64,000 bases of DNA from Sialis fuliginosa (GCA_961205875.1 OY540815.1:22691638-22755637), one strand, 5' to 3'; positions 46,456-58,351 are shown, numbered from the stretch's first letter. Notes: generated by a model not told the origin, from the sequence alone. Numbers and translations are program-made.

Positions 46456-49400
46456 AAAAGTATTTATTATTTACTCTTTGATTTTATTACTATTGTTGGT
46501 GTAAACTGTAAATAGTTAGATATATTTATAAATAGAGCTGTTGTTCTTGGCTTTTTTGATACACAAATATTTGTAATAATAATCCTTTATTTTCATGAAT
46601 GATTTCCACGTTTATGATCTTGAATACAATATTTAACGATGCGAGACATTTTTTATGCTTCAAATAAATCGCGACTATACAGAAAAACTTTTTTCTGTTT
46701 TCTTTATACTTTTCTTTTCATCTCCCCGAAGGTGCAACGCAAAAATTGGACAATTTTTTTTCGCTGTTATTGTTTTTCATTTCAGAAACTTTAACAATAC
46801 CGAATATGTTTTATGGAAACCCATTTTATAAATTAATTTAAGAAACTGTTTAATAACATTCCATTTTCAATTTATATTTGTATTAAATAAGAGTATACAT
46901 TTTTTTGATGAAAATGGATTCAAAGAATTTATTTCTTTGATCTTTTTGTATATAAAAATAATTTACTTAATGGAAAGACAAAATTAAATTCTATTTTAAG
47001 TTTTTGAATATGCGACATACACAAAGTAAAAAAATGTTATTCAGAAACAATAGACATTATGTTGAAAATGCTAAAAAATAGAGGTAATTTCAGATTTCCT
47101 TATTCTACTTACATTTCGTAATCCCACACGCCTTGGTATACTTACAATTTTTTTGTTTTGATTTGTTTTTAAGCCCCCTGAAAGCGCCATTTTTGATTTA
47201 GAAAAACCATACATAACATGGTATAAATTTTTTTTCTACCTAGCTTTAGCTCCTTACCCCCCCCCCCCCCCACTTCCCTGAAAAATTATTTTTTCAATAT
47301 ATTTATACACCTTTTACTAGTTCAGTAAAAATTTCAAGTTTCTAGCTTATACAGTTTACATGATATTGTGCTTTGACTAAACCCTAAAAATTTAAAAAAA
47401 ATATGTGAGCCTTATCAAACAAGAAACCTTTTAAATGGAAAAAATTTCAAACATGGCGTTCACATTACGTTATTCATTTAAGCCCATTTGTAACTTAAGT
47501 TATAAACGCATTATTATTTCAAACAAAAATCACATAGGTACTGTGTTTTTTTTATATGCTCTTTATTTTTTTTAACTGTACTTGAAAATCTTTGAAAACA
47601 AAATCCGCACAAACATTTTGCAAAAGAACTTAATTCTCGCTACTTTGTTGTTTATCCCATTTCAGATGAAAATCACAGCCCTCTTTGTGTATGTGAATTA
47701 ATGAGCTATGTTTTTAACACGTTCCAACCGACACCTCAACAATTTTAAATATTCTGACAGCAACTGTCTCTAAATAACGCCGCAAATGCTTGCATAGAAA
47801 AGTATATGTTTGTGATTTTGCACGTGTTATTTGTCAGTCCGCATTGAACGTGTTAAATGAATCACACGCGAGTTGTGAATTAATATTTTTAAAAGCCTAT
47901 ACAATTAAGGTAACCTTTTGAGTTCAAAAGAAGCACAGGTAGTGGTGGGTTCTACATTAAACCTTGTTTTATATTTATGCAACTTGTATTCAAGACGCGT
48001 CTAAATTAAAAATTTAATTATACTTCTTTCTCACTCCTGTGTCGTTATATCTATCTCTCTCTTGCCTCGGTGACGGTAATGCTACGTTCATTAAATTATG
48101 AACAACGTGAAGAATGGGGATAAATAATAAGCTTGTTTTTATTTCTTCAAATCGATAACTTTTATGCGCTGTATAAAAAGTTTGTGAATTAAATTTTGAT
48201 GAATAAATTTATAAGAAAAGTAAACATTGTATTTTTAAATTATAATTACAAATTTTATTATTATTATTATATTATAATGAATATTCATACATATAGCTTT
48301 GAAACGGACAGAGGGGGGGGGGGGGGGTAAGACAATGTTTAATTGAAAATGTACACTAAGATTGTAATGGGAAAAAATATGATTAATTGAAGAAAATAAT
48401 CAATTTTAATATAATAATTATAATCAAATATTAGTAAATGTAAAATTTACTTTTAATAAAGGGATACATTTATTTATTTATTTATTTTTAAATAAATAAA
48501 TTCAAATATTTATAATAAACAATAATTAAAAAAAATACGTACCATTTTAATTTTATCCCCCCTTCTTTCCTTGTTAAATAAATAATTTCGAAGATAAAAT
48601 ATATTTTTTATATTTTTGACATGAATAACGTCTGGAGTTTCAGGCCAGATAATGGATGAAAATTTCAGAAACTTGACGTAACGTGCAGATATCAGTTTTG
48701 CGCGCTAGCGTAAATATAAAATCAGTATATCTCTACATTCAGAGCAGCTACCAAGCACGTTTTGGTCTCAAATTATAGATCTCGATTAGATATACGAGTT
48801 ACAAGTAAAAATGAAAACATTTAATGAGTGATAAATTTAATATAATTAAAAAAAATAACAAGAAAAAATTAAGTTTTGTATTTTCACGATTGTGTTTGTA
48901 AATATTAATTAATTGAATTAAAAAAAAAAAAACTGTGTATTAGAATATATTCTGTACCATCTAAAATTTTTTTATTTAAGTTTTTTAAATTGAATAAAAA
49001 AATAATAAGTAAATTTCATAATTGTTTTTATGTTCGTACAAATCATAAGAAATAACTATATTAGTTTGAGTTTTATTTAACCCCATTGCTACGTATTATC
49101 ACACCCATTTTTTGTATATTTAGGCCTGAATTACACCCTAATACCCTCCTGTTAACACATAACTAATAATTAAGTCTTGTCAACAACCCACGCAATAGGC
49201 CTTTGTCGTCGATGCTTTATGATTTCATAGAAACATATATACATACAATATCTTACTCACATTACAAGCATTGTCCTAAAGCTAAATAGAATGAGCACAC
49301 TCAATAAGAAAACGATTCTACCCCCATCCCTCTCTTTATTATACCCGTATTCACTTCGTTTTGATCTCCTTTCTTCTGAAAGTGGTTTCAGTAGCGAACT

Positions 49401-49964
49401 GTAGATGTTGTACATGTGAAGATTCTACATTGCGAATGTAATTATTGTTTTGTAATTTTTATTAGTTCGTAAAAAAAATTAGGTTTTTAATTAGCGATTT
49501 GAGTCGAATACTCTTCATTTATGTGTCTTTGATAGTACGCCATGGTGTGGTGAAAAAAGGAAGTATTCCTATCGGGTGAGCTGTCAGTTGTTCGTTTGAA
49601 AAACGTGTTTAATTAAAATGGAATTTTTTTTGAAGAATTATACTTATTTTCTTTATAAAACAAATGAAATACTCTAATTGTTAAACGTATATAATTACTG
49701 ATTTAATTTTTTACTAAACGTAAACTAAAAGTGTGTTAGTTTCGATTTTTACCACTAAAGGCGTCGCTACCATCGACGACACATACCAATAAATGTTTTT
49801 AGTTGATTTTTCTAGGGAGAAAATCTATATGATGGTTAGAAATAGAGTAGAAATATATTAGAAGCTTAAATTATTTATTGTATTTTATTTTGTAGAATAA
49901 TTTTAAAATCTGTAGGTACGTGTGCCAACTCTACTTTCTTCCTGAGGAGGGGTAATCCATACTA
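46456..49964. other. Long AT-rich non-coding stretch
   Basis: No gene, tRNA or repeat family with a second copy is seen. Runs of 15 C (47257-47271) and 15 G (48313-48327) are present, and a (TTTA)n microsatellite lies at about 48470-48490. A less AT-rich patch at 47960-48130 contains CT-rich words. This is the longest stretch of the window without a recognised element. Confidence 0.55.
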
Positions 49965-50215
49965 ATATTATAAATGTCTGTCTGTCTGATTGTTACCTTT
50001 TCACGGTTAAACCGCTTACCGGTTTTGATGAAATTACTTTTTATCCCGAAAAATTTATAAGATAAAAAAATTAGTGTGTGACATTTGTATTAGCGAAGGT
50101 TATACTTTTTTGGCGTAGATATCTAGTGTGCTAATGCAAAACTAAAAACTTGTTTTATAAACTGTCATCATTACAGAAATCTGTATTACCACGCGGACGA
50201 AGTCACGAGTAACAG
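49965..50215 (+). repeat. Family S short dispersed repeat, copy 3
   Basis: The copy starts with 'ataaatgtctgtctgtctga' and 'ttaccttttcacggttaaac', then 'accggttttgatgaaatta', 'gacatttgtattagcgaag' and 'taccacgcggacgaagtcac'. It is shortened by deletions in the middle compared with 14000-14245. It shares its right end with the fragment at 24288-24380. Confidence 0.75.
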
Positions 50216-50870
50216 TTAATATGAAATAAGATTGGTTAAACCAGAATTATCAGTTTGGTGATGAATCTATACGTTTTATTTATATACAATATCTATTGTA
50301 CCAACGCGATATATATCATAGGTGTATAAGAGAGAAGAGTTGGGGGAGGGGGGGGGAGGGGGTGTCACCACACTTCACACAAATATGAACAATTTGTCAC
50401 TTTCTATCAATGTCAAAACAACAGAAGCTAAGATCCATTTATAGCGCCGAATTTCTCTCAAAAATAAATATTATAAAAACACACACATATTCTTGGTTCC
50501 TGAATATAAGTAGCGTCTTTTCGTTTATTAATTTTGTCAATGCAAGCAGCAGGCAAGAATAATTTAAAGAACATCGTGGAAACTGTTAAATGTTAAACTT
50601 ATCGAGAATTGTGATCTTCAGCTTTTCATCACATATTGTAGTTGAGAAATTCCAAAGCTTGTTTCAGTAGGAACATGTTTGTTTGAACAGTAATTATACA
50701 TTAATTACTTTGAGGCCAATTAGTATATATGGAGTGTACCGTACTCAGAAAATTAAATTAAAAACGTAGATGAACTTTAATTTTTAAATACAATTAACAA
50801 CCCATTGCAAATTCAACCTTTTAATGTATGTACGACACAAAACTGTTCAACATTTCAAATAACTAGCTAG
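50216..50870. other. Non-coding stretch, G-rich patch
   Basis: A G-rich segment lies at 50341-50363 (runs of 5, 9 and 5 G interrupted by A). No gene or repeat partner is seen. Confidence 0.55.
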
Positions 50871-51093
50871 ATTGTGTACAGGGCCGTAACTAGAGGCTTT
50901 GGGGCAGCAAGTGACTGAGGGTCTCTCATTATATGCAAAAAATTTAAGACTTGCTACCTCAGTGTAAAATTTTTGCTTGTTACTAATTTTTTTTTGTTCC
51001 TTTATCTTGCTGACCCCAATTTTTACAACTGCGAGGCCCCCCTATGATCGGGGGCCTCAGAGCACTGGTGGTAGTTACGGTCCTGGTTGTATA
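50871..51093. mobile_element. Short hAT-like MITE
   Basis: The element proper is 50879-51085 (207 bp). It begins 'cagggccgtaactag' and ends 'gtagttacggtcctg', giving imperfect inverted ends. The flanking 8-mers ATTGTGTA (50871-50878) and GTTGTATA (51086-51093) match at 6 of 8 positions, consistent with a decayed hAT-type duplication. The interior holds 'gaggcccccctatgatcggg', a GC-rich word. It is non-coding. Confidence 0.75.
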
Positions 51094-51220
51094 TATTATA
51101 GTTTTGACACAAATAAAAACATTTAAATTTATATTTTCATTATCAGCAATACTGGAATTATTTTTAATTTAATTTAATGTAAAAAATTGGATAAAATGAA
51201 TTAACGTAATAACTTGTTAC

Positions 51221-51460
51221 CAAACAAAGACAGATATTTTGAAACTCATTTGCTAGATAAAGAAGTATAGTACTCATATATATTTGTACGATTAAATTAT
51301 TATGAAATTTATTAAAAATTGTATAAATAAATTTTGTGGCAGTAAATATATGATATTCCGAATTTTAGTATTTAAATATGTTAGACTTGATATAAAATTA
51401 ATTAATGAAATAGATGTTGTAAGCGATTCTGACCTTTACGGTGGCAGACAACTTCTGAAG
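51221..51460 (-). mobile_element. Family A MITE, decayed copy (minus strand)
   Basis: The words 'caaacaaagacagatatttt', 'catttgctagataaagaagt', 'tgatattccgaattttagta' and 'gttgtaagcgattct' follow the order of the copy at 45583-45965. Both terminal repeats are lost. The 79-codon frame 51302-51541 runs through it and is rejected. Confidence 0.75.
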
Positions 51461-51774
51461 CCAAAAGTAAATATGAATGTTGTATTTCCCGGTAATTCTA
51501 ATACGTTTTCATTACAGACATGTTTTTTTGTTTTGTTCTAGAAACAATGAAAATATTAAAATAATGTTTCTGTCATCTGATATCAAAGTACAAATACATA
51601 TTTCATGAAACTATATGTTTAAAATATTTATACAATATGTATCATTGTATATTATTGTATATTCAATACAGTACAATACTTCATATTTTTTATTAAAGTA
51701 ATTTAAATCAGTATTCAAGTTTTTAAAATAAATTCTTTTATCGATCTAAATATATAAATTTTATTAACAAACAG
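51461..51774. other. AT-rich non-coding stretch
   Basis: Nothing recognised apart from short repeats of 'tatattgta' type. Confidence 0.5.
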
Positions 51775-52015
51775 TGCCCGAAGTTTTGCTCTCGTAGACT
51801 ACGGAATTATATAATATAGTAAACATTATTTACTATTACCGTCACCGCTTATTCCTTATGTTACCTAACGTAACAAAATATATACTAAAATCTGGCCAAA
51901 GAACATCTATAAATTTATTTTTTAAAAACACGTAAATCGGATAAGTAGTTCCCGAGTTATAAGCGCACTAACGGACAGACAGATAGAGAGAGAGACGTGG
52001 CGTTTTATAATATAC
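51775..52015 (-). repeat. Family G dispersed repeat, copy 2 (minus strand)
   Basis: Read on the minus strand it starts with 'gtctgtccgttagtgcgctt', then 'ataactcgggaactacttat', 'ccgatttacgtg' and 'acgttaggtaacataagg'. The far part with 'caatacgctgcctaaac' is replaced by unrelated sequence. It matches 35455-35760. Confidence 0.75.
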
Positions 52016-52802
52016 ATACTTAATACTAATTTATATTTTTCAGGCTCTATTTTATAGGAATTTTAATATCGGACAGTCAAAGACTCTAAAATTAGAAAAT
52101 ACTTATTAAATTTATAAATCATTTATTTATTTTTCAGAAAATTCAAAATATATGTATATGGGTTAGCGAAGAAATTAAATCTGTTAAATATATTTCATCA
52201 AAACGTTCATATTTCGAGAATATTATAATTGTAATTATAATAATTATAAACTTACAAATACTGAACATTTCAAACCCAAAATTAAATTAGTCATATAATT
52301 ACGTACGTTGTACATTCTGAGAAATTGTTATATTTTAAAATGAGAACATAACATTCTGCATGTGTTTTTATTATAAATTAGATATTTAATAAAAAAGACA
52401 TAAGATACGAGCTGAATGTAAATATATTGATAACTTATTAAAGTAGAATTAAAAGTTTTTAATTAAAAAAGTTTCCATAGAAAAGTTTATTTTTACAAAT
52501 CGTCTGGTAGATAAAACAAAATGTTTTATAACTTATAGGCAAGTCATTTCAATGCTTACTTGCATCGATTGAAAATACATATGTTACAACTATTCTAAAA
52601 GGTGCAGGAATTAACTTTTTACTGCCCATTTTTTTTATAAAAAAATGTATAAGGTAATATAAATAATGTATAACGAAATCTAAAATCTTTAGTCAACTTT
52701 CATGGTTTTCACTTCACTTTTCATAGAAATTTCATAGAAAAATTTCAACTTTTCATACAAATATCAAGTCGAATACATACAAAAGTTAATTTATAACATG
52801 AT
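52016..52802. other. AT-rich non-coding stretch
   Basis: No gene or repeat family is recognised. Confidence 0.5.
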
Positions 52803-53235
52803 AGGTATATTAATTTTTTCACGTGCGTGATCGGACGTGAGAAAAAAATACAATTCGTGAGCTAAAATTTCTCACACGTCCAATTCAAAGTGAAATTATT
52901 TTCTATTTTCTATGGCTGTTTAGGCACGTACATATAACCAAAAAAATACTGAAATTGTATTGTAGAATATTTATGCTAAGTTTCAAGTAAATCCTACCAA
53001 AAAAAAATTTACACCCCTTTTTATCCCCTTAGGTGTTGAATTTCGAAAAAATCACGTCAAGACGCTTCGATTGGTACCCCAACGAAGTCAATAGCATTTT
53101 TTATTTACGAGATTTCGACATCTTTCTGAAAATAGTGTAAATATACTATTGTGACCTTAAAACATACAATTATATTGAAATTTTTTATTTTGATTTTCGG
53201 ACCGATTACAATAACTTCCAGTTGGGAAGTTAATA
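52803..53235 (+). repeat. Probable old dispersed repeat
   Basis: The words 'acaccccttttta' / 'ccccttaggtgttgaatttc' near 53010-53045 and 'cgattacaataacttccag' near 53203 are typical of dispersed arthropod repeats. A short inverted pair 'cggacgtgagaaa' / 'tttctcacacgtcc' lies at about 52833-52881. There is no second copy in the window, so the family and borders are uncertain. Confidence 0.4.
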
Positions 53236-53757
53236 ATCCTACTTTGTTATTGACAGACTAAATAAAGTTGATATCTTCACAAGGTATGGAAATTCATAAA
53301 TTTATAAAAATAAGCACAATTAATATGAACATTGCTAAGCTCGCGGCTTGATTTGTTCGTTGAGAATTTAGAACAATGGAAGTTTACATAATGAGTTGGG
53401 ACCACAACCTGACGTATAAAATTACAATTGTGTTAACGCATAATAAAGGTAGCCCTGCTCTATTTACATCCGACAAGTTTTACATTATTTTACATATTTT
53501 GTGGAGTGTTAAATGTCTCTAGCTAATGAAAACTTGTCATGAATATGCTAATAAAATCAAATTAGGTGAACAACTTTCAAAATATTATATCAATAATGAT
53601 TTTAGTATGAATTTATGCACTCCAAATTCAACATACCTACTTCAAAATTGTAATTAAATCTAAGGAGAAAAACCACTGTGGCGGAAAAACGATGTTTTAA
53701 AATTAAACATATCAAAAAATATGTAAAAAAAATAATAAGAAAATTGTCTGAATTACA
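53236..53757. other. Non-coding stretch, no element recognised
   Basis: No gene or repeat partner is seen. The minus-strand frame 53602-53808 runs into the family E hairpin and is rejected. Confidence 0.5.
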
Positions 53758-53883
53758 GGCTTCTGGGTGTAAACCGCGTCGATTTGACCGTGTTATTGCA
53801 GTGGACATCTTCAGGGCACTTCTAGAAGAAGAGCCTTGAAGATATGTGACGAAACGTTGGACGATAACAAGACCAAATCGACG
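53758..53883. mobile_element. Family E hairpin element, copy 3, double core
   Basis: The left arm starts 'aggcttctgggtgtaaaccg' and the right arm ends 'aagaccaaatcgacg', shorter than in the other copies. Unlike copies 1 and 2, both sides of the tip carry the core: 'gcagtggacatcttcagggc' on the left (the core in reverse) and 'gccttgaagatatgtgacga' plus 'aacgttgg' on the right. The right core has lost the segment between GAAGAT and TGTGAC. The tip 'cttctagaag' is itself a small palindrome. Confidence 0.75.
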
Positions 53884-54404
53884 TTCCTAAAAATATAATC
53901 CAGTTAAAAATACAAGATTTTTAACTGGATCTGTGTTTTGTATGGTGTTGTATATATATAGCATAACCGCGAAAGCCTGAAAGTATATTTTAGTATTGTA
54001 TAATACTAGCTTGTTTTTATTTATATGGTAATTCAAAAGAACAACATTTATCATTTTTAAAGAAAACGATGTCGTCGTAAATCAGAATTGAAATAAAAAG
54101 AACATAAACGATGAAGCATTTGTACAACAACACAAGATAGTGATCAGGTTTCATAGATTCTGTGATACAGAAGATGGTATACAATATGCAGTGGCGTGCC
54201 TAAAAACCAGTGTTAATCAAATTATCCAGAATACAAAACGAATTCTAAATTTTAAGAAAATTAAATAAATTAATAAAGACAAATACCTTTCTGTTTTTGC
54301 TTTTTTGCTCCAAGCTTTGTATATTTCTCTCTTACAATTTTTTTTGCTCTATAGTATTGAGCGCTGTCAAGTTGTGAACCCACTAAAATATTTTAAATTC
54401 CAAG
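53884..54404. other. Non-coding stretch, small hairpin
   Basis: A small perfect hairpin lies at about 53899-53931: 'atccagttaaaaat' and 'atttttaactggat' around 'acaag'. Nothing else is recognised. Confidence 0.6.
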
Positions 54405-54640
54405 TAAAAGTATCTTAAGCACTAGTGACCACTGAAATTGGGGGTTATAAAATATCTTAAGCGCCATTTAATTGATAAATTTTCAATTCCTTAATAGCGG
54501 TTAAGTTAATAGTATCAAAATACATATTATTAAAGAAAAATAATAAAATTATATCATATGAGGTCATATTAATTAGTTTTTTGTGCCTCCTGTAAAATTA
54601 GAAAAATGGGGCTTGTAGGGGACGATATATACTATTCTTT
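54405..54640 (-). repeat. Family X dispersed repeat, copy 2 (minus strand)
   Basis: In reverse it matches the two outer parts of 36846-37345: 'tagtgaccactgaaattggg' and 'ataaaatatcttaag' at one end, 'taattagttttttgtgcctc' and 'taggggacgatatata' at the other. The middle part of copy 1, with its open frame, is absent. Borders are uncertain and no terminal repeat is recognised. Confidence 0.65.
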
Positions 54641-55304
54641 TCTTTATACAAATCGGTCAACTGACTGATGTCGGGCACTGAATATTAAATACTACATATA
54701 TATAAGTACGGCCCTGTATCTATATTTGTGTCGTTTCTGCTCTGTGTCTTTTTCCAATGTTCGTTATGAAGTTACAGTCAGATACGAGAAAAACAGACAC
54801 TTGTCATTGTCAGTTCTGATCAAAAGCCATATATTTCAGATATCGATGTATATTTTTTTTACATGCACACTTTTTTATTTTCTTTCTGTTATTAGTTTTG
54901 ATAGATGGACTTAAATTGAATACGTGAGAATAATTGAATGATATATTAATGTATATATCGAAGGGTCAATCGGCAAAACTAAATCAATAATAGCAAACTT
55001 TATAGGAGACGCAAAAAAACTATTTTATTTTCCAGACACATGCCTGCTTGAATGAAAAACTTAAGCTCGGTTTCATAAACGAGAGTGTAGAGGAAAATTG
55101 TACGTTTGATCAAATACCTTTTAAGCAAATTATTATTAGGGTGAAGTGGGGTAAATGCAAACCTCATTGCTAATATTTTTTTACTACATAGTTTTATAGA
55201 ATCCTTTTTACTGGGGTAGACCTATTAAAAAACACACCACTTAATGGAGTTAGTGAAAAAAAATGTGAGTACACTTTTCAGTCTATGGGGAGGTCCAAAA
55301 ATTT
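54641..55304. other. Non-coding stretch, no element recognised
   Basis: AT-rich sequence; the frame 54726-54914 has no domain character. Nothing else is recognised. Confidence 0.5.
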
Positions 55305-55630
55305 TGTTATAGTGTTCGTTATAATTTTCAGTGAAAGTAGATACTAATTAAAATCTATATTCTAGAATTCTTTCAGATTTTTTGAATCCATAGTTTAGTA
55401 ATTAGAGAGGGGGACGCTCTGATAACGAATTTGAACGCAAATATGTCGTGACTGAAGGTTTAATTGCATTTTAGGAGACCTATCTCAATGGGATGAGAAG
55501 GGGGCTTAAAAACTTTTTAAAAATTTCATACTTTCTGTTTTTTAATTTTTAATTTTAATAGGTATAAAAGTTTAAAGGCAGACGGATAAAGCGAATCGAA
55601 GGGTTCCTAGTTTTCTACGGAACCTTATAA
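55305..55630 (+). repeat. Family H dispersed repeat, copy 4
   Basis: The copy has 'gttcgttataattttcagtg', 'gaaagtagatactaattaaa', 'agagagggggacgctctgat' and a closing 'gaagggttcctagttttcta' with 'cggaacctt'. The closing words are the other terminal block of this insect repeat type and are not kept in copies 1-3. Its opening 'gggttccgtag' block is missing. Confidence 0.72.
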
Positions 55631-56207
55631 ATACCTCCCCCCTTTCTCCTTCCATAAAAAAAGCAATTACTAGATCAAAGTTAAGTTCCAATACATGCAC
55701 TTATAATACAAATCAAATTGATCAAATTAAATATTTGGCAACAGTGCAGTATACAAAACCAAAGAGTTCGTTTTAAACAGTGTTAACGAACAGAAACACA
55801 TTATAACTACGTAGCGATTGTAGCAACTGTTAATACACTCGGGAGGCTGAGATCCTTGCGGTTGCCAAGCACTCATTGTGCGGCCCCAGCGGTGGAAATT
55901 TAATTACAACAATCATGGGGTTGTAATGCACTAGCTACGTACAAACCACAAGGTACTGCTATGCCAAATACCAGATACAAAGCATACTTATCTAATGTTT
56001 GGATGTACGTTTCCGGGTGCTAGGGTCACTGTTGTTTACCCCCACCCCCCCCCCCCACCCCTCCCTTTTTACCTTTCACTGCTATATCTATATCAGGTGA
56101 TATCTTTTGAATTTTTGATTTATATTTGTAATAACAATAAGCAAGATAATTCTGCGAGTTTATTCAAAAAGCAATGGACCGATTTGCATGAAACTTTTAC
56201 ATACATG
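55631..56207. other. Non-coding stretch with a less AT-rich patch and C12 tract
   Basis: A patch at about 55800-55980 is clearly less AT-rich than its surroundings and contains an 8-bp hairpin ('attacaac' 55903-55910, 'gttgtaat' 55920-55927). It shows neither a tRNA fold nor an open frame that I can support. A run of 12 C lies at 56045-56056. The frame 55995-56222 reads through the C run as prolines and is rejected. Confidence 0.5.
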
Positions 56208-56588
56208 TACAGTCACCTGTAGAACTCGTCTGGCACCCTAAAGGCTAGAATCGCTTACAACAGATTCCAAATTTAAAGACAAACATCATCGGTTATTTTA
56301 TTCTATCAAGTTTAATATATTTAAATACTAAAATTCGGAATATCAAATATTTATTGCCACAAAATTTACGTATACAATTTTCAATAGATTACATAATAAT
56401 TTAATTGCACAGATATATATGAGTACTATAAACGAAGAGTAGCTCTTTATCTAGCAAATGAATTTCAAAATAACTGTCTTTGTTTGATACATGGAGAAAT
56501 GATTTAAATATTATAATAATCAGTCTACTAAGTTTGTGATAAACGAAAATGAATACAAACTGCAAGACCATTAATGCAGGCGACTGTA
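56208..56588 (+). mobile_element. Family A MITE, complete copy
   Basis: It is 381 bp, with ends 'tacagtcacctgtagaactc' and 'attaatgcaggcgactgta' that form inverted repeats of about 14 bp and are flanked by TA. The interior words 'gtctggcaccctaaaggcta' and 'cggttattttattctatcaa' define the family. No transposase frame exists; the minus-strand frame 56401-56622 is a shadow. Tc1/mariner-like by end structure. Confidence 0.88.
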
Positions 56589-57415
56589 CATTATGAGGTA
56601 AGTCGTAAATAAAAAGTGGCAAGTCGGAGAAAAGTTTTGTTTACGTTAAGGAAAGTATTATTAATTTTTATGTGAAACTTCTTTAGCGACACGTTTTAAA
56701 ATATGACAAGTTTTCAATATGAAACACTAAGGGAAGTATGCATATGCGTAAGAGAGCGATGAGTATATGTATAAGAGAAAGATGGATATGATTATTAATT
56801 TAATACGTTTAACTTTTTTTTTAATAGTTTTATACTGTTTGATATTAATATTAGGTACTTTATTTTAGAGTCAAAATAAGAGACAAACAAATTCTGTAAT
56901 ATTAAATTGCGAGATGTACTAAAAATATAAAAATAAATACATACATATTATAATTTACATAACAACTCGTGCGAACAACAAAGAATATTTTGCGTCGTGA
57001 TTTTTTATATTTTTGGCTTTATTGTCCTATAAAATATATCATTCTTTCTTTCAGATACTCATCTTGAGAGGAAATATGTAGGTGATTCTCAAATTTCAGC
57101 TACATTTTATATACATATCTTATTTATGTTATTGTATTATTCTGGTATTTTTATCAAATTTATGTACAAAGTATATTTTCTCTTATATAAAAAAATATTT
57201 TATTTAACGTAGTTATTCTTTTTTAACACGTTTTCATCATATAATAAATATTTAAATGTAATGGAAAAATATAATATATACATATAGTTCAAATAATATG
57301 TATTTTTTATTATGTAGAAATAAAAAAAACTACAGTGAGTACTATGGGACTTTCTTAAACCCAGTAGAGTAGTAAGTGTACAGTTTACGTGTATCTAATA
57401 CCTATAATATAATAT
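56589..57415. other. AT-rich non-coding stretch
   Basis: No gene or repeat family with a partner, except the short phrase 'atgggactttctta' near 57345, which is the terminal phrase of family V (compare 20707). Confidence 0.5.
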
Positions 57416-58274
57416 CAGTGGCGAGGCGTGAAATTTTTAAGGGAAGCATATTTTGTCAAAATGTTTCATAAAAATAAATAAGTAAGTAAACTTAACAATG
57501 GGTTTATCGAATTCTCCCCCTATTATTAACAAAAAAACTAGTTATAAAACACCTTAAGTTCAATCTTTCACTTATTTTTTTGTATTTTGTTGATATTTCT
57601 ATGACGAGGTGAAGTTCACTGCAGGAAATTTCACTAAAAAATTTCGAATTTTTGATTTCGTTAAAATTATATTTATTGTATAGAAAATGACGTGAAAAGT
57701 TGTTTGTTTCAAACCGCAGGTCTGTATCTCAAACCGTTCTCGAGATATAGCCTCTCAAAGTTTTAGTTTTTTCAAATTTTTTAAGAAAAATGGCCATAAC
57801 TTTTGAACGCGTGGTCGGAATTGATTTTAGTTGACGGATTTGGAAAAAGCGTGTCAAAATCTATATAATGACATGTATAATACTTTAAAATCCGACAAAA
57901 AAAATTTCGTCAAAAATCGACATTTTTTTAAGGTATACCCCTTTGAATTTTTTCGATTTTTCACGAAAATTTTTTTTTCGAGTTTTAAGGTATTATATAT
58001 GTCATTATACAGATTTTGACACGCTGATTTCAAATCCGTCAACTAAAATCAATTCCGACCACACGTTCAAAAGTTATGGCCATTTTTCTCCAAAAATTTG
58101 AAAAAACTAAAACTTTGAGAGGCTATATCTCGAGAACGGTTTGAGATACAGACCTGCGGTTTGAAACAAACAACTTTTCACGTCATTTTCTATACAATAA
58201 ACATACTTTTAACGAAATCAAAAATTCTAAATTTTTTAGTGTAATTTCCTGCAATGAACTTCAACTCTTCATAC
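57416..58274 (+). mobile_element. Family B palindromic element, copy 3 with leader
   Basis: The leader 57416-57580 starts 'cagtggcgaggcgtgaaat' and is fuller than in copy 1. It is followed by a palindrome of about 690 bp whose arms match copy 1. The asymmetric centre reads 'aaggtatacccctttgaatt', the reverse of copies 1 and 2, although the leader is on the same side as in copy 1. The right arm stops near 'cttcaactcttcatacat', short of the mirror of the left start, and a family I fragment follows at once. Mirror 62-codon frames on both strands are products of the palindrome. Confidence 0.85.
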
Positions 58275-58351
58275 ATTTTTCTAATTCAGTACATTCAAAA
58301 TTTGCCATTATTGGGGTCCTTGCCAACCAAGACTGATGCCACTAACTTATA
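58275..58351 (+). mobile_element. Family I MITE, right-end fragment
   Basis: The words 'ttctaattcagtacatt', 'aaatttgccattattggggt' and 'ccaagactgatgccactaac' are the last about 77 bp of family I (compare 18095-18170). The fragment directly follows the right arm of B copy 3, so one element probably landed in or recombined with the other. Confidence 0.82.

Noticed and set aside
55800-55980. Possible tRNA or other structured RNA in a less AT-rich patch
   Set aside because: An 8-bp hairpin is present, but no cloverleaf, no T-loop motif GGTTCRA and no acceptor pairing could be found.
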